The notes beneath the pieces were generated by a model. The model did not search any database. It worked only from the letters and a program-made list of their open reading frames with translations, and was not told where the DNA came from. The position numbers and the translations under genes are program-made. This document shows positions 9,946-18,825 of a stretch of 64,000 bases of DNA, in pieces. The DNA is from CAUTUX01 sp963545485. GTDB lineage: Bacteria > Bacillota > Clostridia > Christensenellales > CAG-917. The stretch covers positions 105,771 through 169,770 of the forward strand of contig CAUUJG010000001.1 of assembly GCA_963545485.1 (NCBI GenBank). Direction: 5' to 3'. Every line of letters starts with the position of its first letter. Position 1 is the stretch's first letter.

Positions 9946-9971
9946 AAAGGGGACTGTGTAAGCCCCCTTTT
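9946..9971 (+). terminator. Intrinsic terminator after the aldolase-like gene
   Basis: AAAGGGG (9946-9952) pairs with CCCCTTT starting near 9964, and TTTT follows. It lies directly after the stop codon and separates the gene from xpt. Confidence 0.75.
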
Positions 9972-10010
9972 AAATTAAAAACAAGGTAAATTAGATTAAC
10001 TTGGAGAAAA

Positions 10011-10583
10011 ATGAAAAAACTAGAAGAAAGAATATTGAAAGATGCTGAAGTTTATGAAGGAGGAGTTTTAAAAGTGGATAGCTTCTTAAATCATCAAATT
10101 GACTGTCTCTTTATAGAAGAACTTGGCAAAGAAATATACGATAGGTTTAAAAATGAAATTATCACAAAGATTCTTACTGTTGAGAGTTCTGGAATAGCTG
10201 TTGCGATGGCGGCAGCTCACTATTTCAAAGTTCCTGTTCTATTTGCAAAAAAAACGAAGGCATCAACATTATCAGATGCGACATATTTTGCCAAAATACA
10301 TTCATTTACAAGGCAACAAGATAAAGAAATATTCGTAGAAAAAAGATATTTAAACGGATTAGATAACATATTAATAGTTGACGATTTTCTTGCACATGGA
10401 GAGGCATTGAGGGGATTGATTTCTATTGTGAAGCAGTCAGGAGCGATAATTAAAGGGATAGCAGTTGCTATTGAAAAAGCATTTCAGCATGGTGGAGATG
10501 AATTAAGGAAAGAGGGATACGACATATTCTCTTTAGCCATTATTGAAAGTATGAAAGAAAAAGAAATAATATTTCGAAAATAA
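10011..10583 (+). CDS. xpt: Xanthine phosphoribosyltransferase
   Basis: A 190-residue type I phosphoribosyltransferase matching Xpt in length and in its ends (MKKLEERILKDAEV..., FSLAIIESM). The PRPP-binding loop is ILIVDDFLAHGEA around residues 121-133; VESSGIAVAMAAA near 58-70 forms the other substrate loop. It converts xanthine and PRPP to XMP in the cytoplasm for purine salvage. GGAG lies shortly before ATG. No purine riboswitch fits in the short leader between the preceding terminator and the gene. It is followed after 23 bases by the nucleoside-binding lipoprotein, so salvage and uptake probably form one unit. Confidence 0.93.
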   Translation: MKKLEERILKDAEVYEGGVLKVDSFLNHQIDCLFIEELGKEIYDRFKNEIITKILTVESSGIAVAMAAAHYFKVPVLFAKKTKASTLSDATYFAKIHSFTRQQDKEIFVEKRYLNGLDNILIVDDFLAHGEALRGLISIVKQSGAIIKGIAVAIEKAFQHGGDELRKEGYDIFSLAIIESMKEKEIIFRK

Positions 10584-10606
10584 ATAAATTTGGAGGAAAA
10601 AAAGGT

Positions 10607-11818
10607 ATGAAAAGAAAAGGTTTTTTGTTTTTAATTAGTTTGGTTTTAGTGAGCTGTTTAATGTTCGCATTTGCCGGTTGTGGTAAAAAGAACAATAAAA
10701 CAGAGTTCAAAATAGGTGTTTTACATATCGGGCTTGAAGGAGAAGAAACAGGATACAGTGCTGCACATGAAAACGGTATCAAACAGATGATTAAGGAGAC
10801 CGGGCTGAAAGATAGTCAGGTTGTAAGAAAGTGGAATATTTCAGATGGTGACGAGGCTAAAATTACAAAAACAATTGTTGATTTAATAGAGAATGAAAAA
10901 TGTAAGGTTATTATCGGAACCAGTTTTGGATATCAGAAGCCAATGGCTGAATTGGCAGCAAAATACAAAGATGTCATATTCTCTCATGGTACAGGGTATA
11001 TGCATAATGACACAAACATGAATAATTATTTTGGTAGAATATATCAGGCAAGATATTTGTCAGGTATGATTGCCGGATTAAAAGCAAAAGAAATTGGTAA
11101 CAATAAGTTGGGATATGTTTCAGCATATGGTAACAGCATAGCAGAAACAGTAAGTGGTTTTAATGCTTTCTATTTGGGAGCAAAAAGTGTAAATCCAGAT
11201 GTAACAATGGATGTTAGCATAACTAATTCATGGTTTGATCCTACTAAAGAAAAATCAAGTGCAGAAGCTTTGTTGAATGCTGGTGCAGGCATAATAGGAC
11301 ATCACTCTGACACAATATCTGTGTGTGATGCTGCTAATAAAGCTGGTAAATTTAGTATTGGATACAACACAGATATGAATAAAGTTGGTAAAGTGGGAGA
11401 TAGCGTATTAACTTCAGTAATATGGCATTGGGGAGTATACTACACACAGTTAATTAAGGCTGTTCAAAACAATGATTTTAAGTCAATTGGTCAATATTAT
11501 AAAGGATATAAAGAAGGATTAGTTGACATAACAGCACTCTCAGATAAGGCACCAAAAAATGCAGATAAATATTTGAACTTAGTAAAAAATCTTCTTAAAG
11601 AAGGTACATGGGATGTATTCTCAGGAAAGACATTAAAATTCACAGAAGTAGATGGAAATATAACAGTAGAACAAGTGGCTGAAGATATTAAAGGACGTTC
11701 TAGCAATGGAGAAGCACCTCGTACAGTAATTAAAGCTGGAGAATCAGTTGCAGATGGTGTTATACAAGGATCAATGGATTATATTTTTGATGGTATAACT
11801 GGCGGATTTGATAAATAA
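10607..11818 (+). CDS. BMP-family nucleoside-binding lipoprotein
   Basis: 403 residues. A basic head and hydrophobic core end in FAGC (Cys25), a lipoprotein signal. The mature part is a basic-membrane-protein (PnrA/BmpA-type) periplasmic-binding fold: FKIGVLHIGLEG, IGTSFGYQKPMAELAAKY, GRIYQARYLSGMIAGL, WHWGVYYTQLI. These proteins capture purine nucleosides outside the membrane and pass them to an ABC permease. The ATPase and two permeases follow. GGAGG precedes ATG. An intrinsic terminator between this gene and the ATPase would let the binding protein be made in excess. Confidence 0.92.
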   Translation: MKRKGFLFLISLVLVSCLMFAFAGCGKKNNKTEFKIGVLHIGLEGEETGYSAAHENGIKQMIKETGLKDSQVVRKWNISDGDEAKITKTIVDLIENEKCKVIIGTSFGYQKPMAELAAKYKDVIFSHGTGYMHNDTNMNNYFGRIYQARYLSGMIAGLKAKEIGNNKLGYVSAYGNSIAETVSGFNAFYLGAKSVNPDVTMDVSITNSWFDPTKEKSSAEALLNAGAGIIGHHSDTISVCDAANKAGKFSIGYNTDMNKVGKVGDSVLTSVIWHWGVYYTQLIKAVQNNDFKSIGQYYKGYKEGLVDITALSDKAPKNADKYLNLVKNLLKEGTWDVFSGKTLKFTEVDGNITVEQVAEDIKGRSSNGEAPRTVIKAGESVADGVIQGSMDYIFDGITGGFDK

Positions 11819-11837
11819 TAAAATTGATGCACTATAC

Positions 11838-11870
11838 AAGATGCTCCTATTTTTGGGAGCATCTTGTTTT
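11838..11870 (+). terminator. Terminator/attenuator between binding protein and ABC genes
   Basis: CAAGATGCTCC (11838-11848) pairs with GGGAGCATCTTG (11855-11866), followed by TTTTATTT. Because the downstream genes belong to the same transporter, partial read-through is likely. Confidence 0.85.
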
Positions 11871-11904
11871 ATTTGAAAGTTAAATGATCATTAATTAATG
11901 GAAT

Positions 11905-13605
11905 ATGAGAGAAGAAGTAAGGTTTGAAAATATCAGTAAAAAATTTGGCAACATATATGCCAATAGAAATATTAATATCACTTTAGAAAAAGGTGAAATT
12001 TTAGCCTTACTTGGTGAAAATGGAAGTGGAAAAACGACATTGATGAATATGCTTTGTGGTATATATATGCCGGATTCTGGGGAAATATTTATCAGAGGAG
12101 AAAGAGCAATAATTAATTCGCCACAAGATAGTAAAAGTTTAGGAATAGGAATGGTTCATCAGCATTTTAAGCTGGTGGAAAATTTTTCCGCAGCTGACAA
12201 TATCCTAATAGGAGAAAAGAATAGCAGTGTAGATATTCGTAAAGAGTGGAACACATTAAATGAAAAGCGTAGATATAAAGACGAAAAGAAAGGACTATTT
12301 TATCTAAAGAAGTTTTTCATGAGAATAGGCTTGATTCTTAAATGGATTTTTAAGCCGCTTTTTGCAAGTATATTGACAAAAAAAAGATTCAAAAAAATAG
12401 AAAATAAAATTAAAGAATTTGGATTTGATCTTGATGTGAGGAAAAAAGTATCAGATATGTCTGTATCCGAGAAACAGGCACTGGAGATCATTAAAGTTTT
12501 ATATTATGGAGCCGACATAATAGTGCTTGATGAGCCTACAGCAGTACTCACAGTTCAGGAAATAGATAAACTATTTGCTGTATTAAAAAAGATGAAAGAG
12601 AAAGGTCATTCAATAATCATCATTACACATAAATTAAACGAAATAAAAGAAATTAGTGATCGTGTTGCAATAATGCGGAAGGGAGAATATGTTGACACTG
12701 TAAAGACAGCAAATACAAGTATTCAGGAGCTCACAAATATGATGGTAGGTGAGCGTGTAGAATTAAAAATAGAAAGAAGTCCAATTACTCAAAGTTTACC
12801 ATTACTAGAAATTAGAGAGCTTAAAGTAATGAAAGATGACGGTTCTGTGGCGATTGATGATATGAGTTTCTATATTAGAGGCGGAGAGATTTTAGGTGTC
12901 GCAGGAATTTCCGGATGTGGTCAGAAAGAACTTTGCGAAGCTATTGCAGGATTGAGAAAAATAAAAGGAGGGGTTATTTGTCATAAAGGGAAACCTTTGA
13001 ATGGACTGTCTCCAAAGCAAATAATTCAAGAGGGAATAGCGATGAGCTTTATTCCAGAAGATAGACTTGGTATGGGACTGGCACCATCATTGGATATATC
13101 TGACAATGTTATTTTAAAAGATTACAACGAAAAGTGGTACAACCCCTTTATTGATAGAAAGAAGGCAAACAAGAGAGCGGAAGAGATAGTTGAAGAACTA
13201 AAAATAGTTACACCATCAATTCATACAGCGGTTAGAAAATTATCTGGGGGTAATGTCCAGAAAGTTCTTGTCGGTAGAGAAATACAGCAAGGACCGGATG
13301 TAATTGTTACAGCATATCCTGTTCGAGGTTTGGATATTAACAGCTCATATGCGATATACAATATTTTAAACAATGAAAAGGAAAGAGGCACAGGTATATT
13401 GTTTGTCGGCGAAGATTTAGATGTTCTTTTGGCATTGTGTGACAAAATAATGGTTATTTGTCATGGTAAGCTTATGGGAGTTGTTCATGCTGACAAAATC
13501 ACAAAGGAAGAAGTGGGACTGATGATGACCGGATCTTTAGATTTGACTAAAGAGAAGGATAATAAAAAATATGGAATTGCAGAGGACAGCAGAATAGAAT
13601 TATAA
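11905..13605 (+). CDS. Nucleoside ABC transporter, double ATP-binding subunit
   Basis: 566 residues with two ABC domains, like the YufO/NupO and sugar-type ATPases. Domain 1 has Walker A GENGSGKT (37-44), a Q-loop MVHQH near 83-87, signature MSVSEKQALEI near 185-195 and Walker B IIVLDEP (205-211). Domain 2 has the degenerate P-loop GISGCGQKEL and VTAYPVRGLDIN in place of a standard Walker B, normal for this family. Unusual is an insertion of about 40-45 residues (about 120-162, basic and hydrophobic, with LFYLKKFFMRIGLILKWIF) between Q-loop and signature of domain 1, where relatives have a short helix. It powers uptake with the two permeases that follow after 2 bases. The start has only a weak ribosome site. 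Confidence 0.92.
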   Translation: MREEVRFENISKKFGNIYANRNINITLEKGEILALLGENGSGKTTLMNMLCGIYMPDSGEIFIRGERAIINSPQDSKSLGIGMVHQHFKLVENFSAADNILIGEKNSSVDIRKEWNTLNEKRRYKDEKKGLFYLKKFFMRIGLILKWIFKPLFASILTKKRFKKIENKIKEFGFDLDVRKKVSDMSVSEKQALEIIKVLYYGADIIVLDEPTAVLTVQEIDKLFAVLKKMKEKGHSIIIITHKLNEIKEISDRVAIMRKGEYVDTVKTANTSIQELTNMMVGERVELKIERSPITQSLPLLEIRELKVMKDDGSVAIDDMSFYIRGGEILGVAGISGCGQKELCEAIAGLRKIKGGVICHKGKPLNGLSPKQIIQEGIAMSFIPEDRLGMGLAPSLDISDNVILKDYNEKWYNPFIDRKKANKRAEEIVEELKIVTPSIHTAVRKLSGGNVQKVLVGREIQQGPDVIVTAYPVRGLDINSSYAIYNILNNEKERGTGILFVGEDLDVLLALCDKIMVICHGKLMGVVHADKITKEEVGLMMTGSLDLTKEKDNKKYGIAEDSRIEL

Positions 13606-13607
13606 AA

Positions 13608-14990
13608 ATGAGAAAAATGGTGTTAAAAACAAAATTATTTCATGTAGTTAAAAATGACAAGTTTAAACCTTGGCAAAAATTTTTGATATACATTGGGACA
13701 ATTTTAGCTGCAGTGCTGATAGGTATCATGATTTTGGCAAGCATGAAAGTTAATGTTGCCCAATATCTTGAAAAACTATTTTTGGGAGCATTTAAAAGAA
13801 CAGTATTTAGAATAAGCTTGGCAGAAACATTCGCATTTTTGCTTTTAGTATCTGTGGGTACCGCTTTTACTTTTAAAATGAAATTTTGGAACATAGGCGG
13901 AGAAGGACAAATAATTGTTGGTGCAATATTTGCAACAGTAATTGCTAACATTATAGGTGGTCGTCTTCCTCAAGGGTTATCAATGATTTTCATTTTATCA
14001 ATAGGAGCAATTAGTGCGGGAATATTTGCACTCTTTATGGGTCTTTTCAAAGTTAAGTTTGGGGCAAGCGAAACCTTATTAACTTTGATGTCCAATTATA
14101 TAGCTTTATTTACTCTTAAGGCATTGAAGAAAAATTCTTTCTTTAATGTGCCTAATACAAGACCTCAGTTTAGACAGTTACCAGAGAATGGTTTTTTGCC
14201 TTCATTTAAAATAGAAAGTCTTGCAAATGGTAGATCATATGAAATGGATATTTTTATAATTATTTCTATATTGATGATTATATTCATGTTTATATATTTC
14301 AAATTTATGAAACAGGGATATGAAGTATCGGTCGTTGGAGATTCTGTTAATACTGCAAGATATGCAGGTATGAATGTAACGAAGATTATGTTGAGAACAA
14401 TATTTGCATCTGGAGCAATAATAGGTCTTGCCGGTGCACTTCAGGTTACAGGTAATGCATCGGGGCATACACTTTCGGAAGAAATAACAGGCAATATGGG
14501 TTGGACAGCTATTATTGTAGTTTGGATAGCCAAGTTAAATCCTTTAGGTATTATTGGGATGGCATTTTTCATGTCAATAATTAATGTAGGGTTAAATCAG
14601 ATTGGAAGCTTTAAAGAATTCGCAGATGTGCTCCAGGGGTTAATACTTTTCTTTATGCTTATTGCAGATTTTATAGTTAGTTATAAACTTATATTCAACG
14701 AGAGGTTTTCTAGATTTTTTAATTTTGGCAAGATACGCAAGGTAGAAAAACAAAAAGAAGAAGAAAGTAAAAAAGAAAAAATTAAACATGACGCAATTAT
14801 TGTAAATTTTATATATTCTCTGAAAAGTGTAAAAAAAGATAAGAAAGCATTTAGCATATCAATGGAATGTGTTAAATCGAATAAAGAAAAAAAGAATTTT
14901 CTATACAGATCACTCGCAGTGCCGAAAGGAATGTTTTCAAAATATATAGAAAATGGTGCTTATTATAAAAGTTTGAATGGAGAAATGTGA
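13608..14990 (+). CDS. Nucleoside ABC transporter permease, with a long basic tail
   Basis: 460 residues; the first 360 form a membrane permease of the BPD_transp_2 type (YufP/NupP), with about eight to ten helices and the conserved KFWNIGGEGQIIVGA loop near residue 88. It forms the translocation path with the next gene. Relatives usually end near residue 350; here about 95 extra residues follow, cytoplasmic and very lysine-rich (KVEKQKEEESKKEKIKHD), of unknown role. The next gene overlaps the end by 4 bases, so the two permeases are coupled. Confidence 0.9.
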   Translation: MRKMVLKTKLFHVVKNDKFKPWQKFLIYIGTILAAVLIGIMILASMKVNVAQYLEKLFLGAFKRTVFRISLAETFAFLLLVSVGTAFTFKMKFWNIGGEGQIIVGAIFATVIANIIGGRLPQGLSMIFILSIGAISAGIFALFMGLFKVKFGASETLLTLMSNYIALFTLKALKKNSFFNVPNTRPQFRQLPENGFLPSFKIESLANGRSYEMDIFIIISILMIIFMFIYFKFMKQGYEVSVVGDSVNTARYAGMNVTKIMLRTIFASGAIIGLAGALQVTGNASGHTLSEEITGNMGWTAIIVVWIAKLNPLGIIGMAFFMSIINVGLNQIGSFKEFADVLQGLILFFMLIADFIVSYKLIFNERFSRFFNFGKIRKVEKQKEEESKKEKIKHDAIIVNFIYSLKSVKKDKKAFSISMECVKSNKEKKNFLYRSLAVPKGMFSKYIENGAYYKSLNGEM

Positions 14991-15973
14991 CAGTGGGAAA
15001 TTCAATAGTATACTTTTTCTTCTATTCAATTTTAATTGCAGCACCGTTGTTATTTGCTACTCTTGGCGAAATTCTTATGGAAAAAAATGGGAGTCTTAAT
15101 TTAGGCGTAGAAGGCACAATGGCAATAGGTGCTATCTTTGGTTATTTGTTTGCATTTAGAACACAAAGCCTTTTTGTTGGATTATTGGCAGCATTTGTAT
15201 TTGGCGGGTTGATGGGGTTACTGTATTCTTTATTAACTGTTACATTTAAAGCGAATCAGAATGTTACTGGTTTAGCTATCACTATATTTGGAGTTGCCTT
15301 ACAACTCATGTTAGGAACGGCATTTAGGTTACCTCAAATTGAATTAGGTAGCAAACTGTCAAAACTTATAGCAAGTAAGCCATTTGGTCATCTTGCACAG
15401 ATCCCATATTTAGGAAATATTTTCTTTAAACATTCTGCACTTGTATATTTAGCTGGGGCACTTGCTATATTTTTAGGAATATTTATTAAGCACACAAAGA
15501 GTGGAGCAAAGCTCAGAGCAGTTGGAGAAAATCCTGCGGCAGCGGATGCTGTGGGAATTGATGTTGATAGGACGAGATATGTATATACAATGATAGGATC
15601 TGGGATTGCTGGTATTGGAGGACTTTGTATAGTTCTAACAATTCATAATGGAGCATGGAATACATTGTGGATTAATGGATATGGATGGATTGCCGTGGCA
15701 CTGGTTATTTTCTCAAACTGGTCACCATTCAGAGCAATATTTGCATCTTTATTGTTTGGGATGTTGCTTACATTGTCGGTACATAAATCAGTATTGGCGG
15801 CAGCTTACCCAAAGACATTAGGATTTCTTTCAAATGAGTCAATATCAGAAGTGTATGAAATGCTACCATTTATTTTGACAGCTGTAATAATTGTTTTAAG
15901 TTCGTTGGGGAAGAAAAAAAGAAATCAGGCACCTGCTTCGCTAGGGCTTAATTATTTTAGAGAAGACAGATAG
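14987..15973 (+). CDS. Nucleoside ABC transporter permease, second subunit
   Basis: 328 residues, a second BPD_transp_2 permease (YufQ/NupQ-like) with about eight hydrophobic segments and the conserved LNLGVEGTMAIGA loop near residue 38, then GENPAAADAVGIDV in the central cytoplasmic loop. It starts with GTG overlapping the TGA of the preceding permease (ATGTGA). Last gene of the uptake operon. Confidence 0.92.
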   Translation: MTVGNSIVYFFFYSILIAAPLLFATLGEILMEKNGSLNLGVEGTMAIGAIFGYLFAFRTQSLFVGLLAAFVFGGLMGLLYSLLTVTFKANQNVTGLAITIFGVALQLMLGTAFRLPQIELGSKLSKLIASKPFGHLAQIPYLGNIFFKHSALVYLAGALAIFLGIFIKHTKSGAKLRAVGENPAAADAVGIDVDRTRYVYTMIGSGIAGIGGLCIVLTIHNGAWNTLWINGYGWIAVALVIFSNWSPFRAIFASLLFGMLLTLSVHKSVLAAAYPKTLGFLSNESISEVYEMLPFILTAVIIVLSSLGKKKRNQAPASLGLNYFREDR

Positions 15974-15978
15974 CAAAA

Positions 15979-16007
15979 TTGACAACTGCAAGACATCACA
16001 ATATAAT
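15979..16007 (+). promoter_or_regulatory. Consensus promoter of tRNA-Arg
   Basis: TTGACA (15979-15984) and TATAAT (16002-16007) are separated by exactly 17 bases. The tRNA starts 39 bases after the -10 box. Confidence 0.9.
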
Positions 16008-16045
16008 TTGTTTGTTGAGATTACTGTAATATTTAAAGAGAATAT

Positions 16046-16122
16046 GCACTCATAGCTCAGCTGGATAGAGCGTTGCGCTACGGACGCAAAGGTCTGCGGT
16101 TCGAATCCGTATGGGTGTGCCA
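16046..16122 (+). tRNA. tRNA-Arg (ACG)
   Basis: A complete cloverleaf with encoded CCA. The anticodon loop is CTACGGA on a TTGCG/CGCAA stem; the T-arm loop is TTCGAAT. The acceptor has a G:U pair at 1:72. A34 would be edited to inosine to read CGN arginine codons. Confidence 0.95.
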
Positions 16123-16150
16123 AAGGTCGTGAGACCTTTTATTTTATTCA
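16123..16150 (+). terminator. Terminator of tRNA-Arg
   Basis: AAAGGTC and GACCTTT pair across GTGA, followed by TATTTTATT, directly after the CCA end. Confidence 0.85.
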
Positions 16151-16317
16151 AAAATCACAAAACAACGGATTAGAATATCTATAAAACATAAAAGATGACA
16201 AAAATGAATTTATAAATAACGAATTTAAAAATATTTTAATTTGTAGTTTTTTATATTTTTGTTAAACTAAAGATGTCATGAGGTGTATTATATACATATC
16301 TTAAATAAGAGGTATTA

Positions 16318-16854
16318 ATGAATATTTGGCACGATGTAGACAGCAAACGTATAAGTCCAACGGATTTTTTAGCTGTTGTAGAAATATCAAAAGGAACAAA
16401 AAATAAGTATGAATTGGATAAGGAAACAGGAATATTAAAATTAGATAGGGTTTTATATACATCTACACATTATCCAACAAATTATGGGTTTATACCAAGG
16501 ACACTTTCAGAAGATCAAGATCCACTTGATGTTTTGGTTTTGTGTACTGAGCCGATAGTTCCATTAGCAATAGTTCAGTGTTATCCGATAGGAGTAATGC
16601 TGATGCAGGATGGTGGTGAAATGGACTATAAAATTATAGCAATACCATTTAAAGACCCTACGTGGAATATTTATCATGATATAAGCGAACTTCCACCTCA
16701 TATAATGGATGAAATTTCACATTTCTTTAAAGTATATAAACAGCTTGAGGGTAAAAAGACCACTGTTTTCCAAGTTAAGAACAGAGCATTCTCTGAGTTG
16801 ATTATAAAAGACAATATGGAAGCATATGATAAAATGTTCGGGAATAAAAAATGA
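16318..16854 (+). CDS. ppa: Inorganic pyrophosphatase, family I
   Basis: 178 residues, the usual length. The family I motifs are present: KNKYELDKETG (about 29-39), YPTNYGFIPRT (about 51-61), and the metal-binding DQDPLDVLVL (about 66-75; DxDPLD). It hydrolyses pyrophosphate from biosynthesis in the cytoplasm, using Mg2+. A purine-rich AGAGG precedes ATG. Its last bases overlap the DegV start by 4 bases (ATGA), so the two are co-translated. Confidence 0.95.
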   Translation: MNIWHDVDSKRISPTDFLAVVEISKGTKNKYELDKETGILKLDRVLYTSTHYPTNYGFIPRTLSEDQDPLDVLVLCTEPIVPLAIVQCYPIGVMLMQDGGEMDYKIIAIPFKDPTWNIYHDISELPPHIMDEISHFFKVYKQLEGKKTTVFQVKNRAFSELIIKDNMEAYDKMFGNKK

Positions 16855-17714
16855 GTACAGTTATAGTAAGTGAAAATACGGCAGATCTGTTTGATGGTTA
16901 TTATAATGAACATAAAAATGTATTAGTACCGTTATCTTTTTCTATAGGAGATAAAGTGTATCTAAAAGAAGAAGACATTACTTTATTTGATTTTTATGAA
17001 AAATTAAAATCAGGAGTTAGGGTCAAAACATCTCAAGTTAGCATGGGTGAAGTGAGAGACGTATTTACAAAATTATTAAGTGAGAATAATGATGTAATAT
17101 ATATCGCATTTTCATCTGGTATGTCAGGTGGATGTGCAAATATAAAAACTCTTGCAGAGGAATTGAAAAAAACATATTCAAAGAATAAGCTTACAGTAAT
17201 CGATTCGCTATCTGGTGGTGGTGGTCAAGGATTACTTTTATATTATGCAAATAAAATGAATGATGAGGGCAAGTCATATGATGAAATAGTTGAATGGCTT
17301 GAAACTAACAAACATAGAGTTCATCATACATTTATAGTTGATGACTTAACAAACATTAAGAATAGTGGTCGAATAAGTGCGGTGACGGCATTTATTGGAA
17401 GTGTATTACACATTAAACCAGTAATGACTATTGATGATAATGGACATGTGGCAATAATTGCAAAATCGCTTGGCAGGAAAAAAGCTATTCTAGAAATGAT
17501 AAAAATATTTGAAAAAAATTATATTCCAGAAGATAATGATTTTATTCTTATAGGGCATACAAACGAAATTGCAGAAGCTGAAAATTTAGCCAATACCATA
17601 AAAGATAAAACAAATAATGTGCCTATTAAATTTGGTTACATAGATAAACTTGTATCAGCAAATGCAGGGTACAATGCATTGGCTATATATTATATTGGTA
17701 AGAATAGAGAGTAA
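16851..17714 (+). CDS. DegV family fatty acid-binding protein
   Basis: 287 residues with the DegV/FakB two-domain fold. Seen are VIVSENTADL at the N-terminus, KTSQVSMGEV near 60, FSSGMSGGCANI near 88 (the serine-rich ligand loop) and the C-terminal domain from about 160. Proteins of this family hold a fatty acid; FakB members deliver it to the kinase FakA. No fakA is nearby. It overlaps ppa by 4 bases and converges with serA, 1 base between stops. Confidence 0.9.
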   Translation: MSTVIVSENTADLFDGYYNEHKNVLVPLSFSIGDKVYLKEEDITLFDFYEKLKSGVRVKTSQVSMGEVRDVFTKLLSENNDVIYIAFSSGMSGGCANIKTLAEELKKTYSKNKLTVIDSLSGGGGQGLLLYYANKMNDEGKSYDEIVEWLETNKHRVHHTFIVDDLTNIKNSGRISAVTAFIGSVLHIKPVMTIDDNGHVAIIAKSLGRKKAILEMIKIFEKNYIPEDNDFILIGHTNEIAEAENLANTIKDKTNNVPIKFGYIDKLVSANAGYNALAIYYIGKNRE

Positions 17715-17715
17715 T

Positions 17716-18825
17716 TTATCTTATTTCTCTAACAAAGATAATACCATTTAATGCTTTAAGTGCCGTTGTATCAATCTTGTTATCATCATCTATAATTGCA
17801 TAAGTAAATCCGTTTCGTGAAGCAGTTTTAATTGTTGAACTTGATGTAATATCAGCGTTATCTTTTGTTAATACACAAATTCTGTGTTTTCCGGTTTTCT
17901 CTTTTACAAGATTTGGTAAGTTTACAGAATTTTTAATATTTCCATTTTCAATATAATCAACGAGCTCTTCGGCTGCCATTACAGCACAGTTGTCTTCGGC
18001 TTCTTCAGTAGAGGCTCCAAGATGCGGTATTAAAATAACATTTTCTTTATTAACTAGATCAAACATTGGAAAGTCAGTTACATATTTAGATATTATTCCC
18101 TTATCTATGGCAGCTAACATGTCATTGTTATTGACCAATTCTCCTCTTGCTGCATTTATAAGAATAGTATTTTTTTTGAAGTTTTTTATTAATTTTTCAT
18201 TTATGAAATTCTTTGTACTGTCCATATAAGGAATGTGAACGGTGATGAAGTCACAATCTCTTACACATTTAGCAGGATCATCAATAATTTCAGCAAATGA
18301 CAACTCTTCTTTTGTTGCATCAGAAATAAATGGATCATAACCTTTTACTTTTAGTCCTAATGCATTAAATAATTTAGCTACCTTTTTTCCTATAGCTCCC
18401 AATCCGAGTATACATATGGTTTTGCCGGCAATTTCATGTCCTGCAAAAGCTCCCTTGCCTTTTTCAACATCTTTAGTAATTGTTTCATTTTGCAATTGTG
18501 ATGCCCATATTGAACCCGCAAATAAATTCCTTGTTGCATCAAGAACTAAGGCAACAACTAATTCTGCAACCGCATTGGCATTTGCTCCAGGTGTATTAAA
18601 AACGCATACTCCTTTTTCGGCATATTCAGTAATAGGAATGTTGTTTACACCAGCACCAGCTCTAGCTACGGCTAACACTGATGAAGGAAGAGTATAGTCA
18701 TGCATATTGAAACTTCTTAGCATAATTCCAATAGGAGATGCACTTTCAGATTTGATTGAATAATTTTTTAAGCTGGCATCTGCAACTTGTGAAATTTTAT
18801 TTAATTGTAATATTTCCGCTTTCAT
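17716..18825 (-). CDS. serA: D-3-phosphoglycerate dehydrogenase
   Basis: 369 residues of the D-2-hydroxyacid dehydrogenase family. It has GAGVNNIPI near 57, the NAD site GLGAIGKKVAKLFNALG near 146-162, the catalytic arginine region NAARGELVNN, and the HLGASTEEAEDN box. It oxidises 3-phosphoglycerate in the first step of serine synthesis. The C-terminal 60 residues are short for an ACT domain, so allosteric serine control may be weak. It follows serC with a one-base stop/start overlap (TAATG). Confidence 0.9.
   Translation of the reverse strand: MKAEILQLNKISQVADASLKNYSIKSESASPIGIMLRSFNMHDYTLPSSVLAVARAGAGVNNIPITEYAEKGVCVFNTPGANANAVAELVVALVLDATRNLFAGSIWASQLQNETITKDVEKGKGAFAGHEIAGKTICILGLGAIGKKVAKLFNALGLKVKGYDPFISDATKEELSFAEIIDDPAKCVRDCDFITVHIPYMDSTKNFINEKLIKNFKKNTILINAARGELVNNNDMLAAIDKGIISKYVTDFPMFDLVNKENVILIPHLGASTEEAEDNCAVMAAEELVDYIENGNIKNSVNLPNLVKEKTGKHRICVLTKDNADITSSSTIKTASRNGFTYAIIDDDNKIDTTALKALNGIIFVREIR

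Noticed and set aside
9972..10010. Purine riboswitch before xpt
   Set aside because: The space between the preceding terminator and the ribosome site is too short for the three-way junction.
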